From Deinococcus aquaticus (lineage in GTDB: Bacteria > Deinococcota > Deinococci > Deinococcales > Deinococcaceae): a DNA stretch of 64,000 nt. A program made the position numbers and the translations under genes. Shown piece after piece: positions 34,405-45,023 of the stretch. The notes beneath the pieces are model-generated. The model was not told where the DNA came from and did not search any database. It was given only the letters and a program-made list of their open reading frames with translations. Position 1 is the stretch's first letter, and each line of letters opens with the position of its first letter. The DNA lies in contig NZ_CP115165.1 of NCBI RefSeq assembly GCF_028622095.1, forward strand, positions 1,547,501 to 1,611,500, given 5' to 3'.

Positions 34405-36069
34405 TCAGGGCAGAGAGATCGGCTGCTTGACGCCCGGTGTCCGCTGGACCTGATCGGAGTCGCCAACGGTTGAGATGGTGTTCACCGGAACGAGTTTCGG
34501 GACGTTCGGATCCGTCAGGTCCAGGGTGAACACGGTCCACAGATCGCCCTGTCCGTTGGGCACGTTGTAGGTCGCGACCAGCGCAGTGCCGCGGAAGACC
34601 TGCACGCGTGCGCCCGAGCTGCTCAGGGCTCCGGACTGGCTGTCGCCCTGGTTACTGTAGTCGTGCACGGAGTACCGCAGCAGTCCTTCGGGCGTTTCTG
34701 TCACGGTGATCGTCTCAGGGCCGTAGCTGCTGGTATCGTCCACATCAAGATTCACGCTGCCGAGGCTGTCCGTCGAGATTGGCGCGTAAAATGCCACATG
34801 GAAACGTCTGCCGTCAGCCAATGGACCAGTCAGGTGCGAGTCAAGGTCAGAGGGCTCTGCTCCCCAGTTAAGGACAAAACGCCACTCTCCGTTACCAGTG
34901 AGCTCGGGACTCAGGGCGCGGTCCCCCACATTCAGAGTCTGCTGGCCGATGACAGAGACAGTGCTGGAGGTGCTGATGTATCCAGACTTGCTAGCAGACA
35001 GGGAGTAATACCCAGTGGGCAGCGTCAGCGAGTAACGCCCACTAGCATCGCTGGTAACGCTCTGCGTGACCTGTCCACCTCCCAGTCCGGCGCTGGCCGT
35101 GATCGTCACGCCTGCGAGTGCGGTGCCGGTGGTAGCGTTCAAGATACGTCCCTGCACGGTGCCGTCACCTTGGATAGCTTGATTAAGGGCCAGGAACGGC
35201 TCTAAGACCGTCGTCTGACCAGCCGGCACAGTGAGATTTAGGTATTCGCCATTGCGGTATCCATCCTTGCGAATGATAAGCCGGGCGTAGGTGTCGCTGG
35301 GTACGTCCAGATTATAGACGCCGGCCGGATTGTCAGCTGGCCTTACGGTCACGCAGGCCTGGGTTGTACGGCAGAAGTCAAAGTTTACGCCGGACAACGC
35401 ACTACGCGTCGCTGCGTCCCTGACGGTGACCTGCATGGTGCCGCGCGCTGCAGGTTCCGTGACAGTCAGAGAAAACGCAGGTGAGGTCACGCTGCCGCTG
35501 CGGGCAGTCAGGCTGGTCTGACCGGGCATCACACCAGTCACCACGCCGGATGCACTAACCGTGGCGACCCCAGCGTTGCTGCTGCGGAACTCGAAGGTGG
35601 GCTGCGAGGTCAGCACCGTGCCGGCCGCGTTCAGACCGCGGGCCGTGCAGGTCGACGTCCCGCCAATCTCGATACCATCCGCTGAGCAGGTTAACTCTAT
35701 CGAGGCGAGTGTGGTGTCCTGGGGTGCAGTCACATTCACGCTCACGGCATTGGAAGCAATCTGTCCGCTCCGGGCGATCAGACTGGCTGTACCTGCCTTG
35801 AGTCCCGCAGCTGTTACGCTGCCTGACACAGCAACTACGTCCGGGGCACTGCTTGTCAAACTGATAACGGGGGGACTGGCCATCAAGACGCCTGCTGCCG
35901 TTTTAGCCTGGGTAGTGCAGGTGGCAGTGGCACCGATCGTGATGGTCTGAGGGGTGCAGGATAGTGTGAGAGAAGCAAGCGTCTCCGGTACTGCCTGATC
36001 GAAGCGGCAGGCACTCAGCAGGGCGGTACATAGCATGGCGGTCATCCAGGGTAACGGGCGTCGTGACAT
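34405..36069 (-). CDS. Surface lipoprotein with Ig-like and carboxypeptidase-regulatory-like repeats
   Basis: A 554-aa lipoprotein: lipobox LLSAC at about residue 17-21, two BIG2-like Ig repeats (each with LTCS/LSCT, SSNAGVATVSASGVVTG and LTARSG words), then two carboxypeptidase-D regulatory-like domains (RDAATRSALSGVNFDFC; GRILNATTGTALAGVTITAS with GRYSLTLPTGYYSLS). The C-terminal 150 residues (FVLNWGAEPSDLDSHLTGP, then LDVDDTSSYGPETITV) resemble the DUF2135/YfaP fold. Probably anchored at the cell surface. Its base composition is visibly more AT-rich than its neighbours, consistent with transfer or relaxed selection. Confidence 0.85.
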   Translation of the reverse strand: MSRRPLPWMTAMLCTALLSACRFDQAVPETLASLTLSCTPQTITIGATATCTTQAKTAAGVLMASPPVISLTSSAPDVVAVSGSVTAAGLKAGTASLIARSGQIASNAVSVNVTAPQDTTLASIELTCSADGIEIGGTSTCTARGLNAAGTVLTSQPTFEFRSSNAGVATVSASGVVTGVMPGQTSLTARSGSVTSPAFSLTVTEPAARGTMQVTVRDAATRSALSGVNFDFCRTTQACVTVRPADNPAGVYNLDVPSDTYARLIIRKDGYRNGEYLNLTVPAGQTTVLEPFLALNQAIQGDGTVQGRILNATTGTALAGVTITASAGLGGGQVTQSVTSDASGRYSLTLPTGYYSLSASKSGYISTSSTVSVIGQQTLNVGDRALSPELTGNGEWRFVLNWGAEPSDLDSHLTGPLADGRRFHVAFYAPISTDSLGSVNLDVDDTSSYGPETITVTETPEGLLRYSVHDYSNQGDSQSGALSSSGARVQVFRGTALVATYNVPNGQGDLWTVFTLDLTDPNVPKLVPVNTISTVGDSDQVQRTPGVKQPISLP

Positions 36070-36398
36070 GAGTGGGGTCCTCCGGGCGGAAAGGTGGGTG
36101 AGCGATGAGGGAGCCGTCTGCGCGCAGGTGGGACGTTAAGCCGTCACGTCCTCTCAAATAAAGTAGGAGGGAGAGCGTGACTGCACCATGACTGTATGGG
36201 GCTGCATATCAAAGCACTGCTGGATGTGACCAGCGATCCATCTATTCGAGTTCTTTTGGCTAGACATGTTCTGGGGAGTATGCATAACCGGCATGTGACG
36301 GTTCCCTCAAGAGGGCGTGACGGTCGGCTTAAGGGTGCTGTCATCTGGCTGAAGGGTGCTGTCATCTGACGGCCATGTTCCGGGGTCAGACTGCGCTC
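36070..36398. other. AT-richer intergenic region
   Basis: About 330 bases between the divergent lipoprotein and DUF2171 genes, less GC-rich than the surroundings. A 57-codon open frame (36196-36369) has no ribosome site or recognisable product. The clear structure is the tandem duplication at 36326-36367. Confidence 0.5.
36326..36367 (+). repeat. Two tandem 21-bp units upstream of the DUF2171 gene
   Basis: Two copies of a 21-bp unit sharing AAGGGTGCTGTCATCT (one T/G difference near the left end) are directly adjacent, ending seven bases before the first possible ATG of the next gene. They could be a duplicated activator or regulator site, or an RNA leader element. Confidence 0.7.
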
Positions 36399-36662
36399 AT
36401 GACTCAGAACCAGACCGGAGAAATCACCGACCGTATCGCTCAGGATCTCCAGGCCCGCCTCTCCAGGGAAGGCGAGCACATGCAGGTCAAGGACGTGAAC
36501 GGCGAGCACGTCGGGACCGTCGATCACCTGCAGGATGGCAAGCTGAAGCTCACGAAAACCGATTCCACGGACGGCAAGCATCACTTCATCGAGCTGTCGC
36601 AGGTGGAGAGCATGGATGAGGTCGCCGTTTACCTGAATGTGCCCCACAGCGCCATCGCCTGA
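36399..36662 (+). CDS. DUF2171-family protein
   Basis: An 87-aa, PRC-barrel-like small protein: [38 protein letters not shown] and [12 protein letters not shown] match DUF2171. Such proteins are soluble and uncharacterised, and are often associated with stress genes. The ATG giving MTQNQTGEI is preferred as the usual N-terminus; an in-frame ATG at 36375 would add eight residues. A hairpin terminator follows directly. Confidence 0.8.
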   Translation: MTQNQTGEITDRIAQDLQARLSREGEHMQVKDVNGEHVGTVDHLQDGKLKLTKTDSTDGKHHFIELSQVESMDEVAVYLNVPHSAIA

Positions 36663-36671
36663 ACCTGACTC

Positions 36672-36715
36672 GCGGGAAACGTGCCTGTGCCCTGTCTGGG
36701 CGCGGCGTTTCCCGC
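36672..36715 (+). terminator. Hairpin after DUF2171
   Basis: GCGGGAAACG and CGTTTCCCGC form a perfect 10-bp stem around a 24-base loop. Confidence 0.6.
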
Positions 36716-36944
36716 TTCGCATGCCATGTGCCTGCTCGCCGGACGCTGCATGGAGGCCCGCTCTGGGTTCTCTGAATGCCCCTGAACGTACCTCTCAGAG
36801 TGCGGCTGACGGCCTGACCTACTCTTCTTCAGACGCTTCAGATCAGACCTTTCAACGTGATGACGTCCCAGCGCCGACATCCCAGCGCCGACGTGCCCCG
36901 GCCTGTCACTGCGTTCCGTTTCTCTCTCCTCAGGAGGTTCCACC

Positions 36945-37781
36945 ATGCCGACCATTCAGACCAAGCACACCCTGGCCCCGCAGACCGAGCTGTACTACGA
37001 AACGTACGGTGAGGGCCGCCCCGTCGTTCTGATTCACGGGTGGCCGCTGTCGGGCCGCATGTGGGAAGGGCAGATCGACGCGCTGCGTCACGCCGGGTAT
37101 CAGGTGATCTCTTACGACCGCCGCGGCTTCGGCCAGAGCGGCAAGACGGCCACCGGGTACACCTACGACGTGTTCGCCAGCGACCTGAAAGACCTGCTGG
37201 AAGCCCTCAACCTGAACGACGTGACGGTCGTGGGCTTCAGCATGGGCGGCGGGGAAGTCAGCCGTTACGCCGGGCTGTTCGGCACGCAGTACCTGCGTAG
37301 CGCCGCGCTGATCTCCTCGGTCGCGCCGTACCTGCTCAAGACCACCGACAACCCGGACGGCGGCATGGCGGAAGCCGACGTGGAAGGCATGGTGCAGAAG
37401 GTGGCTGCCAACCGCCCGCAGTTCCTGGCCGGGTTTACGAAGAATTTCCTGAACTGGGACGAGAACGGCAGCAAGTTGGGCGACGAGTTCCTGGACTTCA
37501 CGGCCAGCCTGTACTTCCAGGCGTCCCCTGTGGCAACCCAGGAGTGCGTGCGCGCCTTTGCCATGACGGATTTCCGCGCGGACCTCGCGAAACTGACCGT
37601 GCCGCTGCTGGTCGTGCACGGTGACGCCGATCAGATCGTGCCGCTGGAAGCGAGCGGTCAGCGCGTGCCGCAGTACCAGCCGAATGCAGAGCTGCACGTG
37701 ATGAAGGGCGCGCCGCACGGCCTGAACGCCACGCACGCCGAGGAGTTCAACAAGCTGCTGCTGGACTTCGTGGCCCGTTGA
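36945..37781 (+). CDS. Alpha/beta hydrolase (non-heme chloroperoxidase/arylesterase-like)
   Basis: A 278-aa cytosolic hydrolase. The oxyanion region is LIHGWPLSGRMWEGQ, the nucleophile elbow GFSMGGGE, the acid in VVHGDADQIVP and the histidine in KGAPHGLNATH. The order and cap (MAEADVEGMVQKVAANRP) match cofactor-free chloroperoxidases and perhydrolase esterases; the natural substrate is unknown. CAGGAGGTTCCACC gives a strong ribosome site, unlike many leaderless neighbours. Confidence 0.9.
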   Translation: MPTIQTKHTLAPQTELYYETYGEGRPVVLIHGWPLSGRMWEGQIDALRHAGYQVISYDRRGFGQSGKTATGYTYDVFASDLKDLLEALNLNDVTVVGFSMGGGEVSRYAGLFGTQYLRSAALISSVAPYLLKTTDNPDGGMAEADVEGMVQKVAANRPQFLAGFTKNFLNWDENGSKLGDEFLDFTASLYFQASPVATQECVRAFAMTDFRADLAKLTVPLLVVHGDADQIVPLEASGQRVPQYQPNAELHVMKGAPHGLNATHAEEFNKLLLDFVAR

Positions 37782-37793
37782 GCTGAGGCCAGC

Positions 37794-37837
37794 AGGAGGG
37801 GGGCCGGTCAGGCACACGCCCGACCGGCCCTCCTCCT
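37794..37837 (+). terminator. Intrinsic terminator of the hydrolase gene
   Basis: AGGAGGGGGGCCGGTC pairs with GACCGGCCCTCCTCCT, followed by TTC. Confidence 0.75.
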
Positions 37838-37986
37838 TTCATGGGTGTGTCGTCCTGGCTGTTCAGGGGCCGCCCGGCTGCGCTGGGCACTGTCGTGGCG
37901 GTCGCTGCGGTACTGCGGCAGTGGTGGTTGCGGTGACCGGGGCGGGGGAGGGGCACCCCCTGCCGGGTGGACCGGTCAGGACACTG

Positions 37987-38016
37987 TTGGAAACAGTTCC
38001 AAAAAATGTTTATGCT
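37987..38016 (+). promoter_or_regulatory. Amylosucrase promoter with overlapping operator
   Basis: -35 TTGGAA (37987-37992), 18-base spacer, -10 TATGCT (38011-38016), ATG eight bases later: a leaderless promoter. The -35 is embedded in the palindrome TTGGAAACAGTTCCAA, a LacI-family-type operator positioned for repression. Confidence 0.65.
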
Positions 38017-38024
38017 GTGAGGGT

Positions 38025-39956
<1,932 letters not shown>

Positions 39957-39988
39957 ACTGACAGAGCGGAACTGACGGTGTGAACTCC

Positions 39989-40025
39989 GGTGCGCGGCCC
40001 CTGGTGTTTCCGGAGGCCGCGCACC
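39989..40025 (+). terminator. Terminator after amylosucrase
   Basis: GGTGCGCGGCC and GGCCGCGCACC form a perfect 11-bp stem, 15-base loop. Confidence 0.65.
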
Positions 40026-40154
40026 GCGCTTTGCCTTCACTTTCAGACCGGCCCGGCAGGGGAGAAGACCACCGGTCGTGCCGGAGTTGCGGCTGACCCC
40101 CGCACCCGCCTGCGCTACGCTGCGCGGCATCCCACTGCTGTACCGGAGGTTCCC

Positions 40155-40220
40155 ATGACGCGACTTCAGACCGCTGCCCGTTCCGTGCCCGCCGTTCCTG
40201 CCGGGGTCATGGCCGCCTGA
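40155..40220 (+). CDS. Possible 21-aa leader peptide before the GNAT gene
   Basis: MTRLQTAARSVPAVPAGVMA-A is preceded by a strong ribosome site (CCGGAGGTTCCC) and a TACGCT -10-like box further upstream. Right after its TGA, GACTCT-GCCC-AGAGTC forms a hairpin, giving a leader-peptide/attenuator layout. Not supported by homology. Confidence 0.3.
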   Translation: MTRLQTAARSVPAVPAGVMAA

Positions 40221-40296
40221 TCCGGACTCTGCCCAGAGTCATAGCCCGGAGTCCCGGCGCGCCCCACTGACCCGGCCCCTGCCCCGAGGTCACTTC

Positions 40297-41103
40297 ATGT
40301 CCACTGCTTTTACCCTTCAGGCGGCCACGCCCGACACGCTGGCCGACATTCACGCCCTGCACTCCGATCCGGTCGAGGCGGCCCGCCGGTTGACCGTCAC
40401 GCAGGAGCGCGTGCGGGCCGGTCAACTCGACCCGGCGCGGTTCCTGCTGCTGCGCGCCGGCGGTGCCGTGCTGGGCGTGTGTTTCGTCGGGCCGAACGCC
40501 CGCGTGCCCCTGTTCCCCACCTACCGTGCGGACACGCCCGCTGGCGCCCTGACCGCGTTCCTGCGTGAGCTGCGCCGCCGCGTCTCGGACACCCCCGACC
40601 GGCAACTGCTGCTGGACGACACGCTGGTCACGCCGCGCCCGGAGGAGGCGGTGCAGGCCGGCTGGGTGCCCGACTCGCAGCAGGTGATCTACCGCACGGA
40701 CCTGCGCGGCCGGCCCCACGCGCCCGACCCGGACGTGACGCCTGTTCATCCGGACGATCCCGGCATCCCGGAAGCCCTGCGGGACCTGGGCCACCCGGAC
40801 TGGGAGGCCGCCGAGGGCTGGACCCTGCACGCCCTGCGCCGGGAGGGTCAGGTGCTGGCCCTCGGCGCGACCGGCCCCGGCGGCCGCCCCGGCGAGGCCG
40901 GCCTCGGCCTGATCGGCGTGCGGCCCGCGCAGCGTGGGCGCGGGTACGGCGCGCGGCTGCACGCGCACCTGCTGGGCGTGGCCGCACAGACCTTCGCCGC
41001 CCATACGGGCGGCACCGACGCCGGGAATCACGCCATGCGCCGTACCTTTGAACGTAGCGGCAGCGTGCTGCTCAGCACCCAGCAGTACTACCGGCAGCGC
41101 TGA
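40297..41103 (+). CDS. GNAT-family N-acetyltransferase
   Basis: A 268-aa protein. The acetyl-CoA binding motif A is LGLIGVRPAQRGRGYGARLH (R/Q-x-x-G-x-G/A) near residues 205-225, followed by AHTGGTDAGNHAMRRTFERSGS (motif B). The N-terminal half may be a second, degenerate GNAT lobe. The substrate is unknown. Its TGA stop is shared with the first base of repeat copy A. Confidence 0.82.
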   Translation: MSTAFTLQAATPDTLADIHALHSDPVEAARRLTVTQERVRAGQLDPARFLLLRAGGAVLGVCFVGPNARVPLFPTYRADTPAGALTAFLRELRRRVSDTPDRQLLLDDTLVTPRPEEAVQAGWVPDSQQVIYRTDLRGRPHAPDPDVTPVHPDDPGIPEALRDLGHPDWEAAEGWTLHALRREGQVLALGATGPGGRPGEAGLGLIGVRPAQRGRGYGARLHAHLLGVAAQTFAAHTGGTDAGNHAMRRTFERSGSVLLSTQQYYRQR

Positions 41104-41241
41104 TACGGACTCCGATTGAAGGGGCTGCAAAGACCCTTCAATCCGAGCGAAGCGAGTGGGAGAGGAAGCGGGCTGCCGGGCGTGGAGTTGGCAGGGTCGG
41201 CGATGTTCCGGGTTGTCAGCGAAACAGACGGCAGTCCGTAT
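41103..41241 (+). repeat. Dispersed intergenic repeat, copy A
   Basis: A 139-bp copy from ATACGGACTCCG to CAGTCCGTAT, with clear terminal inverted ends. Inside are the GATTGAAGGG-GCTGCAAAGA-CCCTTCAATC hairpin, GAGCGAAGCGAGTGGGAG, CGTGGAGTTGGCA and GCGAAACAGACGG. The left end begins on the last base of the GNAT stop codon. Confidence 0.88.
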
Positions 41242-41260
41242 GAGCCGCCCGGCCTTCCCC

Positions 41261-41290
41261 TTGACCCACCTGCGTGCGCTCGCGTATAGT
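41261..41290 (+). promoter_or_regulatory. rpmI-rplT promoter
   Basis: TTGACC (41261-41266), 18-base spacer, TATAGT (41285-41290), then a leader of roughly 110 bases before rpmI. The leader is long enough for L20 autogenous control, but I could not establish a specific fold. Confidence 0.6.
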
Positions 41291-41295
41291 TCTCT

Positions 41296-41327
<32 letters not shown>

Positions 41328-41405
41328 TCCAGCGAGAAGCGGCCCGAACCCCAGACAGAAGCGCCCGGCAACGGGATTGCGACTGGACTACGTAAGGAGG
41401 GCACC

Positions 41406-41609
41406 ATGCCCAAGATGAAGACCCTGAAAAGCGCCTCGCGCCGGATCAAGATCACCGGTACCGGCAAGGTCATGGCGTTCAAGAGTGGCAAACGCCACCA
41501 GAACACCAAGAAGAGCGGCAACACCATCCGTGGCAAGGGCAAGGGCTTCGTGCTCGCCCAGAGCGAATGGGCCCGCATGAAGAAGATGCTGCCCTACGGA
41601 GGTAAATAA
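41406..41609 (+). CDS. rpmI: 50S ribosomal protein L35
   Basis: A 67-aa basic protein with the L35 signature [31 protein letters not shown] and a C-terminal [18 protein letters not shown] precedes the ATG. The TAA stop overlaps the rplT ATG (TAATG). infC, usually found upstream, is not here; a repeat copy and GNAT gene occupy that position. Confidence 0.97.
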   Translation: MPKMKTLKSASRRIKITGTGKVMAFKSGKRHQNTKKSGNTIRGKGKGFVLAQSEWARMKKMLPYGGK

Positions 41610-41962
41610 TGCCTCGCGTCAAGACCGGCACCGTCCGCCGCCGCCGTCACAAGAAGGTCCTGAAGCGCGCCAAGGGCTTCTGGGGCAGCCGTAGCCGCCA
41701 GTACCGCAACGCGTTCCAGACCCTGCTGAACGCTGCGACCTACGAGTACCGCGATCGCCGCAACAAGAAGCGCGACTTCCGTCGCCTTTGGATCCAGCGT
41801 ATCAACGCCGGCGCCCGCCTGCACGGCATGAACTACAGCACCTTCATCGGTGGTCTGAAGCGCGCGAACATCGACCTGAACCGCAAGGTCCTGGCCGACA
41901 TCGCCGCCCGCGAGCCCGAGGCCTTCAAGGCCCTGGTCGAAGCGGCCAAGAACAACAAGTAA
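41609..41962 (+). CDS. rplT: 50S ribosomal protein L20
   Basis: A 117-aa protein: [39 protein letters not shown] and [20 protein letters not shown] are diagnostic. It binds 23S rRNA early in assembly and represses its own operon in many bacteria. Translation is coupled to rpmI by a one-base stop/start overlap. Confidence 0.98.
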   Translation: MPRVKTGTVRRRRHKKVLKRAKGFWGSRSRQYRNAFQTLLNAATYEYRDRRNKKRDFRRLWIQRINAGARLHGMNYSTFIGGLKRANIDLNRKVLADIAAREPEAFKALVEAAKNNK

Positions 41963-41965
41963 AAC

Positions 41966-42023
41966 GGCTGACACGAACGCCGCCGCCCTTCGGAAACGGG
42001 GGGCGGCGGTATTCGTATCAGCT
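41966..42023. terminator. Terminator between rplT and the GntR gene
   Basis: GCCGCCGCCC pairs with GGGCGGCGGT around TTCGGAAACGG-type loop bases, extended by ACGAA/TTCGT and GCTGA/TCAGC. It serves convergent genes. Confidence 0.7.
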
Positions 42024-42089
42024 GGGGAAGGCGCAAAGAGGCCGGGGGAATCACTCCCCGGCCTTGTGCTTGTGTGGTGCTGCCCGGCG

Positions 42090-42782
42090 TTACGGCTCGA
42101 AGGTGTCCTGGAAGGCGTAGCGGTCGCCGCGCACCCAGTAGTTGACGTAACTGGCGCGTTTCTGGCCGCTGTAGGTGGTGCGGCGCAGCAGGAACGCGGC
42201 GGTACCCAGCGGGACGCGCAGCAGTTCGGCTTCTTCCTGGCGGAGGTTGACGGCTTCGAGGTTCTGTTCGACGCGTTGCAGGGGCACGCCCATGGTGATC
42301 ATGGTTTCGTGGATGCTTTCCACGGCGAGGTTGTGGTCGAGCAGGCCGGGGACCAGCGAGGCGTTGATGTAGCGTTTCTCGATGACCAGGGCCTCGTCGC
42401 CGGCGTTGCGCAGGCGGTGGATGAAGATGACGGGGTCGCCCGGCTGGATCTGCAGCACGATGGCGATCTCGGGGGTGGCCTCGATCTGCATGGCGCGCAG
42501 GACGGTGGTGCGGTGGTCGGGGTGGCGGGCCCATTCCTTGAAGGGGCGCACGCGGAACATGCCCTGGCGGAAGCGTTTGCCGGTGGGGAAGGTGCCGGCG
42601 CCCTGAACGCGGTACACGTAGCCTTCGCGTTCCAGTTCGTCGATGGCGCGGCGGGCGGTCATGCGGGAGACTTCGAATTCGCGGGCAAGCTGCGGTTCGC
42701 TGGGCAGGGGGAGCCCTTCGGCGTAGTGACCGCCGAGCAGGCGGTCTTTCAGGGTGGTCTTGATAAGCGGGTACTTCGCCAT
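42090..42782 (-). CDS. GntR/HutC-family transcriptional regulator
   Basis: A 230-aa regulator: winged helix at residues 5-70 (LPLPSEPQLAREFEVSRMTA, RRAIDELEREGYVYRVQG) and a UTRA ligand domain (VLQIQPGDPVIFIHRLRN, ALVIEKRYINASLVPG, LRRTTYSGQKRASYVNYWV). HutC-type regulators sense small sugars, amino acids or phosphonates; the ligand is not deducible here and no obvious target operon adjoins it. Its promoter overlaps a palindrome. Confidence 0.9.
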   Translation of the reverse strand: MAKYPLIKTTLKDRLLGGHYAEGLPLPSEPQLAREFEVSRMTARRAIDELEREGYVYRVQGAGTFPTGKRFRQGMFRVRPFKEWARHPDHRTTVLRAMQIEATPEIAIVLQIQPGDPVIFIHRLRNAGDEALVIEKRYINASLVPGLLDHNLAVESIHETMITMGVPLQRVEQNLEAVNLRQEEAELLRVPLGTAAFLLRRTTYSGQKRASYVNYWVRGDRYAFQDTFEP

Positions 42783-42822
42783 GCATCCCTCCGGGTGTCC
42801 GCTGGCGGGCGGAGCCGACCTC

Positions 42823-42857
42823 ATCTTAAGGTTAGTGTCACAGGTACACAAGCTTGT
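42823..42857 (-). promoter_or_regulatory. GntR-gene promoter with operator
   Basis: On the minus strand: -35 TTGTGT, 17-base spacer, -10 TAAGAT (plus-strand 42823-42828). The perfect palindrome ACAAGCTTGT (42848-42857) overlaps the -35 and suggests autorepression. The remaining bases to 43078 hold no convincing gene. Confidence 0.6.
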
Positions 42858-43078
42858 CTAGCTGTCACGCGGCCCGGTACAACGAGCGTTAGGAAACAGA
42901 TCGTTCGCAAAGTTCAGGGCAAAAAAGCGATGAAAATGAATACCTGGCTGCTGGCATCAGGCGCAGACCACGCTCTTTTGCAGCCTGAAAAGGCCCACCC
43001 AGCAGACCAATTCTCCGTTGACCGACTGCCTCCCCGCACGCCACGGCGCTGTCATCGTGACCCCCGGCACACCTGATC

Positions 43079-44107
<1,029 letters not shown>

Positions 44108-44204
44108 TATCCCGCAGCATACCCGCCCGGGGGTTGGGAATTGGCGGGAACGCCGCCATTCGCGGCGGCCGCCCCTCCAGTGGAAGCTGCCCCTTCAGGG
44201 TGTG

Positions 44205-44360
44205 ATACGGACTCTGATCGAATAGTTTGCAAAACCGTTCAATCCGAGCGGACTCGTAGAGCTGCGCCGCAGAGCGAGTGGGAGACAGGCGGACTGAGGG
44301 GCGTGGAGTTGGCAACCCGGTGCATTGGCGAGTTGTTAGCGAAACAGACGGAGTCCGAAT
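44205..44360 (+). repeat. Dispersed intergenic repeat, copy B
   Basis: A 156-bp copy: ATACGGACTCTGATCG at the left end, a GATCGAATAG...CGTTCAATC hairpin, CTCGTAGAGCTGCG, GAGCGAGTGGGAGACA, CGTGGAGTTGGCAACC and ACAGACGGAGTCCGAAT at the right. It lies between the divergent moaA and DUF485 genes. Confidence 0.88.
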
Positions 44361-44587
44361 GATCCTTCCGATCCGGCCGGGCGTGAACGCACCAGACGGA
44401 GTCTGCCTGACGCGGTCTGCGGTGTTCAGCACTGCGGGGGTCCGGTCAGCCGCGCACGGCCAGGAATGCTGGCATTCGGCGCGGAGCACCGGGAAATTCT
44501 TTTGAAAGGAAACTCCTGCGGGGCCGCTGGTCACGCATGCGGATGGTCAGGCGCGGCTGGCTGTTCCGTGCGGAGGGACGGAAATAT

Positions 44588-44629
44588 TGAACCCGGTTCA
44601 TTGCATTCAGTGGGGTGGACTCCTAGGCT
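44588..44629 (+). promoter_or_regulatory. Promoter and operator of DUF485-actP
   Basis: -35 TTGCAT (44601-44606), 17-base spacer, -10 TAGGCT (44624-44629). The palindrome TGAACC-C-GGTTCA (44588-44600) abuts the -35, a position suited to an activator. The leader to the ATG is about 85 bases. The rest of the 44361-44587 stretch shows no gene. Confidence 0.6.
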
Positions 44630-44720
44630 GAACTCCAGCCCATACAGTTCTTCTCACGCTCAAACGGCCGTTCGTCTGAGCACGGTTCCACCCGGCGCAC
44701 CCCTTCTTCAGGAGGTTCAC

Positions 44721-45023
44721 ATGACCGTATCCAGCGTTCAGCCCGGCCAGACCACCGCCCCGAGAAACGCCGCGTACCAGCAACTGGTCGCGCAGCGGAA
44801 CTCCTTCACCATCATCATGACCGTCACGTTCCTGGTGCTGTACTTCCTGCTGCCCGTCCTGGCCGGATACAACAAACCCCTGATGGCCACCAAGGTCTTC
44901 GGGAACGTCACCTTCGGCTACGTGCTCGCGTTCGCCGAGTTCGCCATGGGCTGGATCATGGCGTACGTGTACATCGTCAAGGCCCGCACCTTCGACCGCC
45001 TGGCCGAAGAGGCCAAACGATGA
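44721..45023 (+). CDS. DUF485 membrane protein (YjcH-like)
   Basis: A 100-aa inner-membrane protein with two helices ([40 protein letters not shown]). DUF485 proteins precede acetate symporters in many bacteria and probably assist them. CAGGAGGTTCAC gives a strong ribosome site; the stop overlaps the actP ATG (ATGA). Confidence 0.9.
   Translation: MTVSSVQPGQTTAPRNAAYQQLVAQRNSFTIIMTVTFLVLYFLLPVLAGYNKPLMATKVFGNVTFGYVLAFAEFAMGWIMAYVYIVKARTFDRLAEEAKR

Noticed and set aside
36196..36369. 57-codon frame upstream of DUF2171
   Set aside because: No ribosome site, no recognisable product, and its end simply reads through the tandem 21-bp units ([13 protein letters not shown]).
42931..43077. 48-codon frame starting MKMNTWLL between the GntR gene and moaA
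   Set aside because: The hydrophobic start is short, the rest is Pro/Arg-rich, and it ends against moaA without a promoter or ribosome site.
44205..44360. An open frame running through repeat copies B and C (QSERTRRAAPQSEWET-like peptide)
   Set aside because: Only B and C have lengths divisible by three; copies A, D and E are 139, 154 and 136 bp and break the frame. The repeat is better explained as non-coding.
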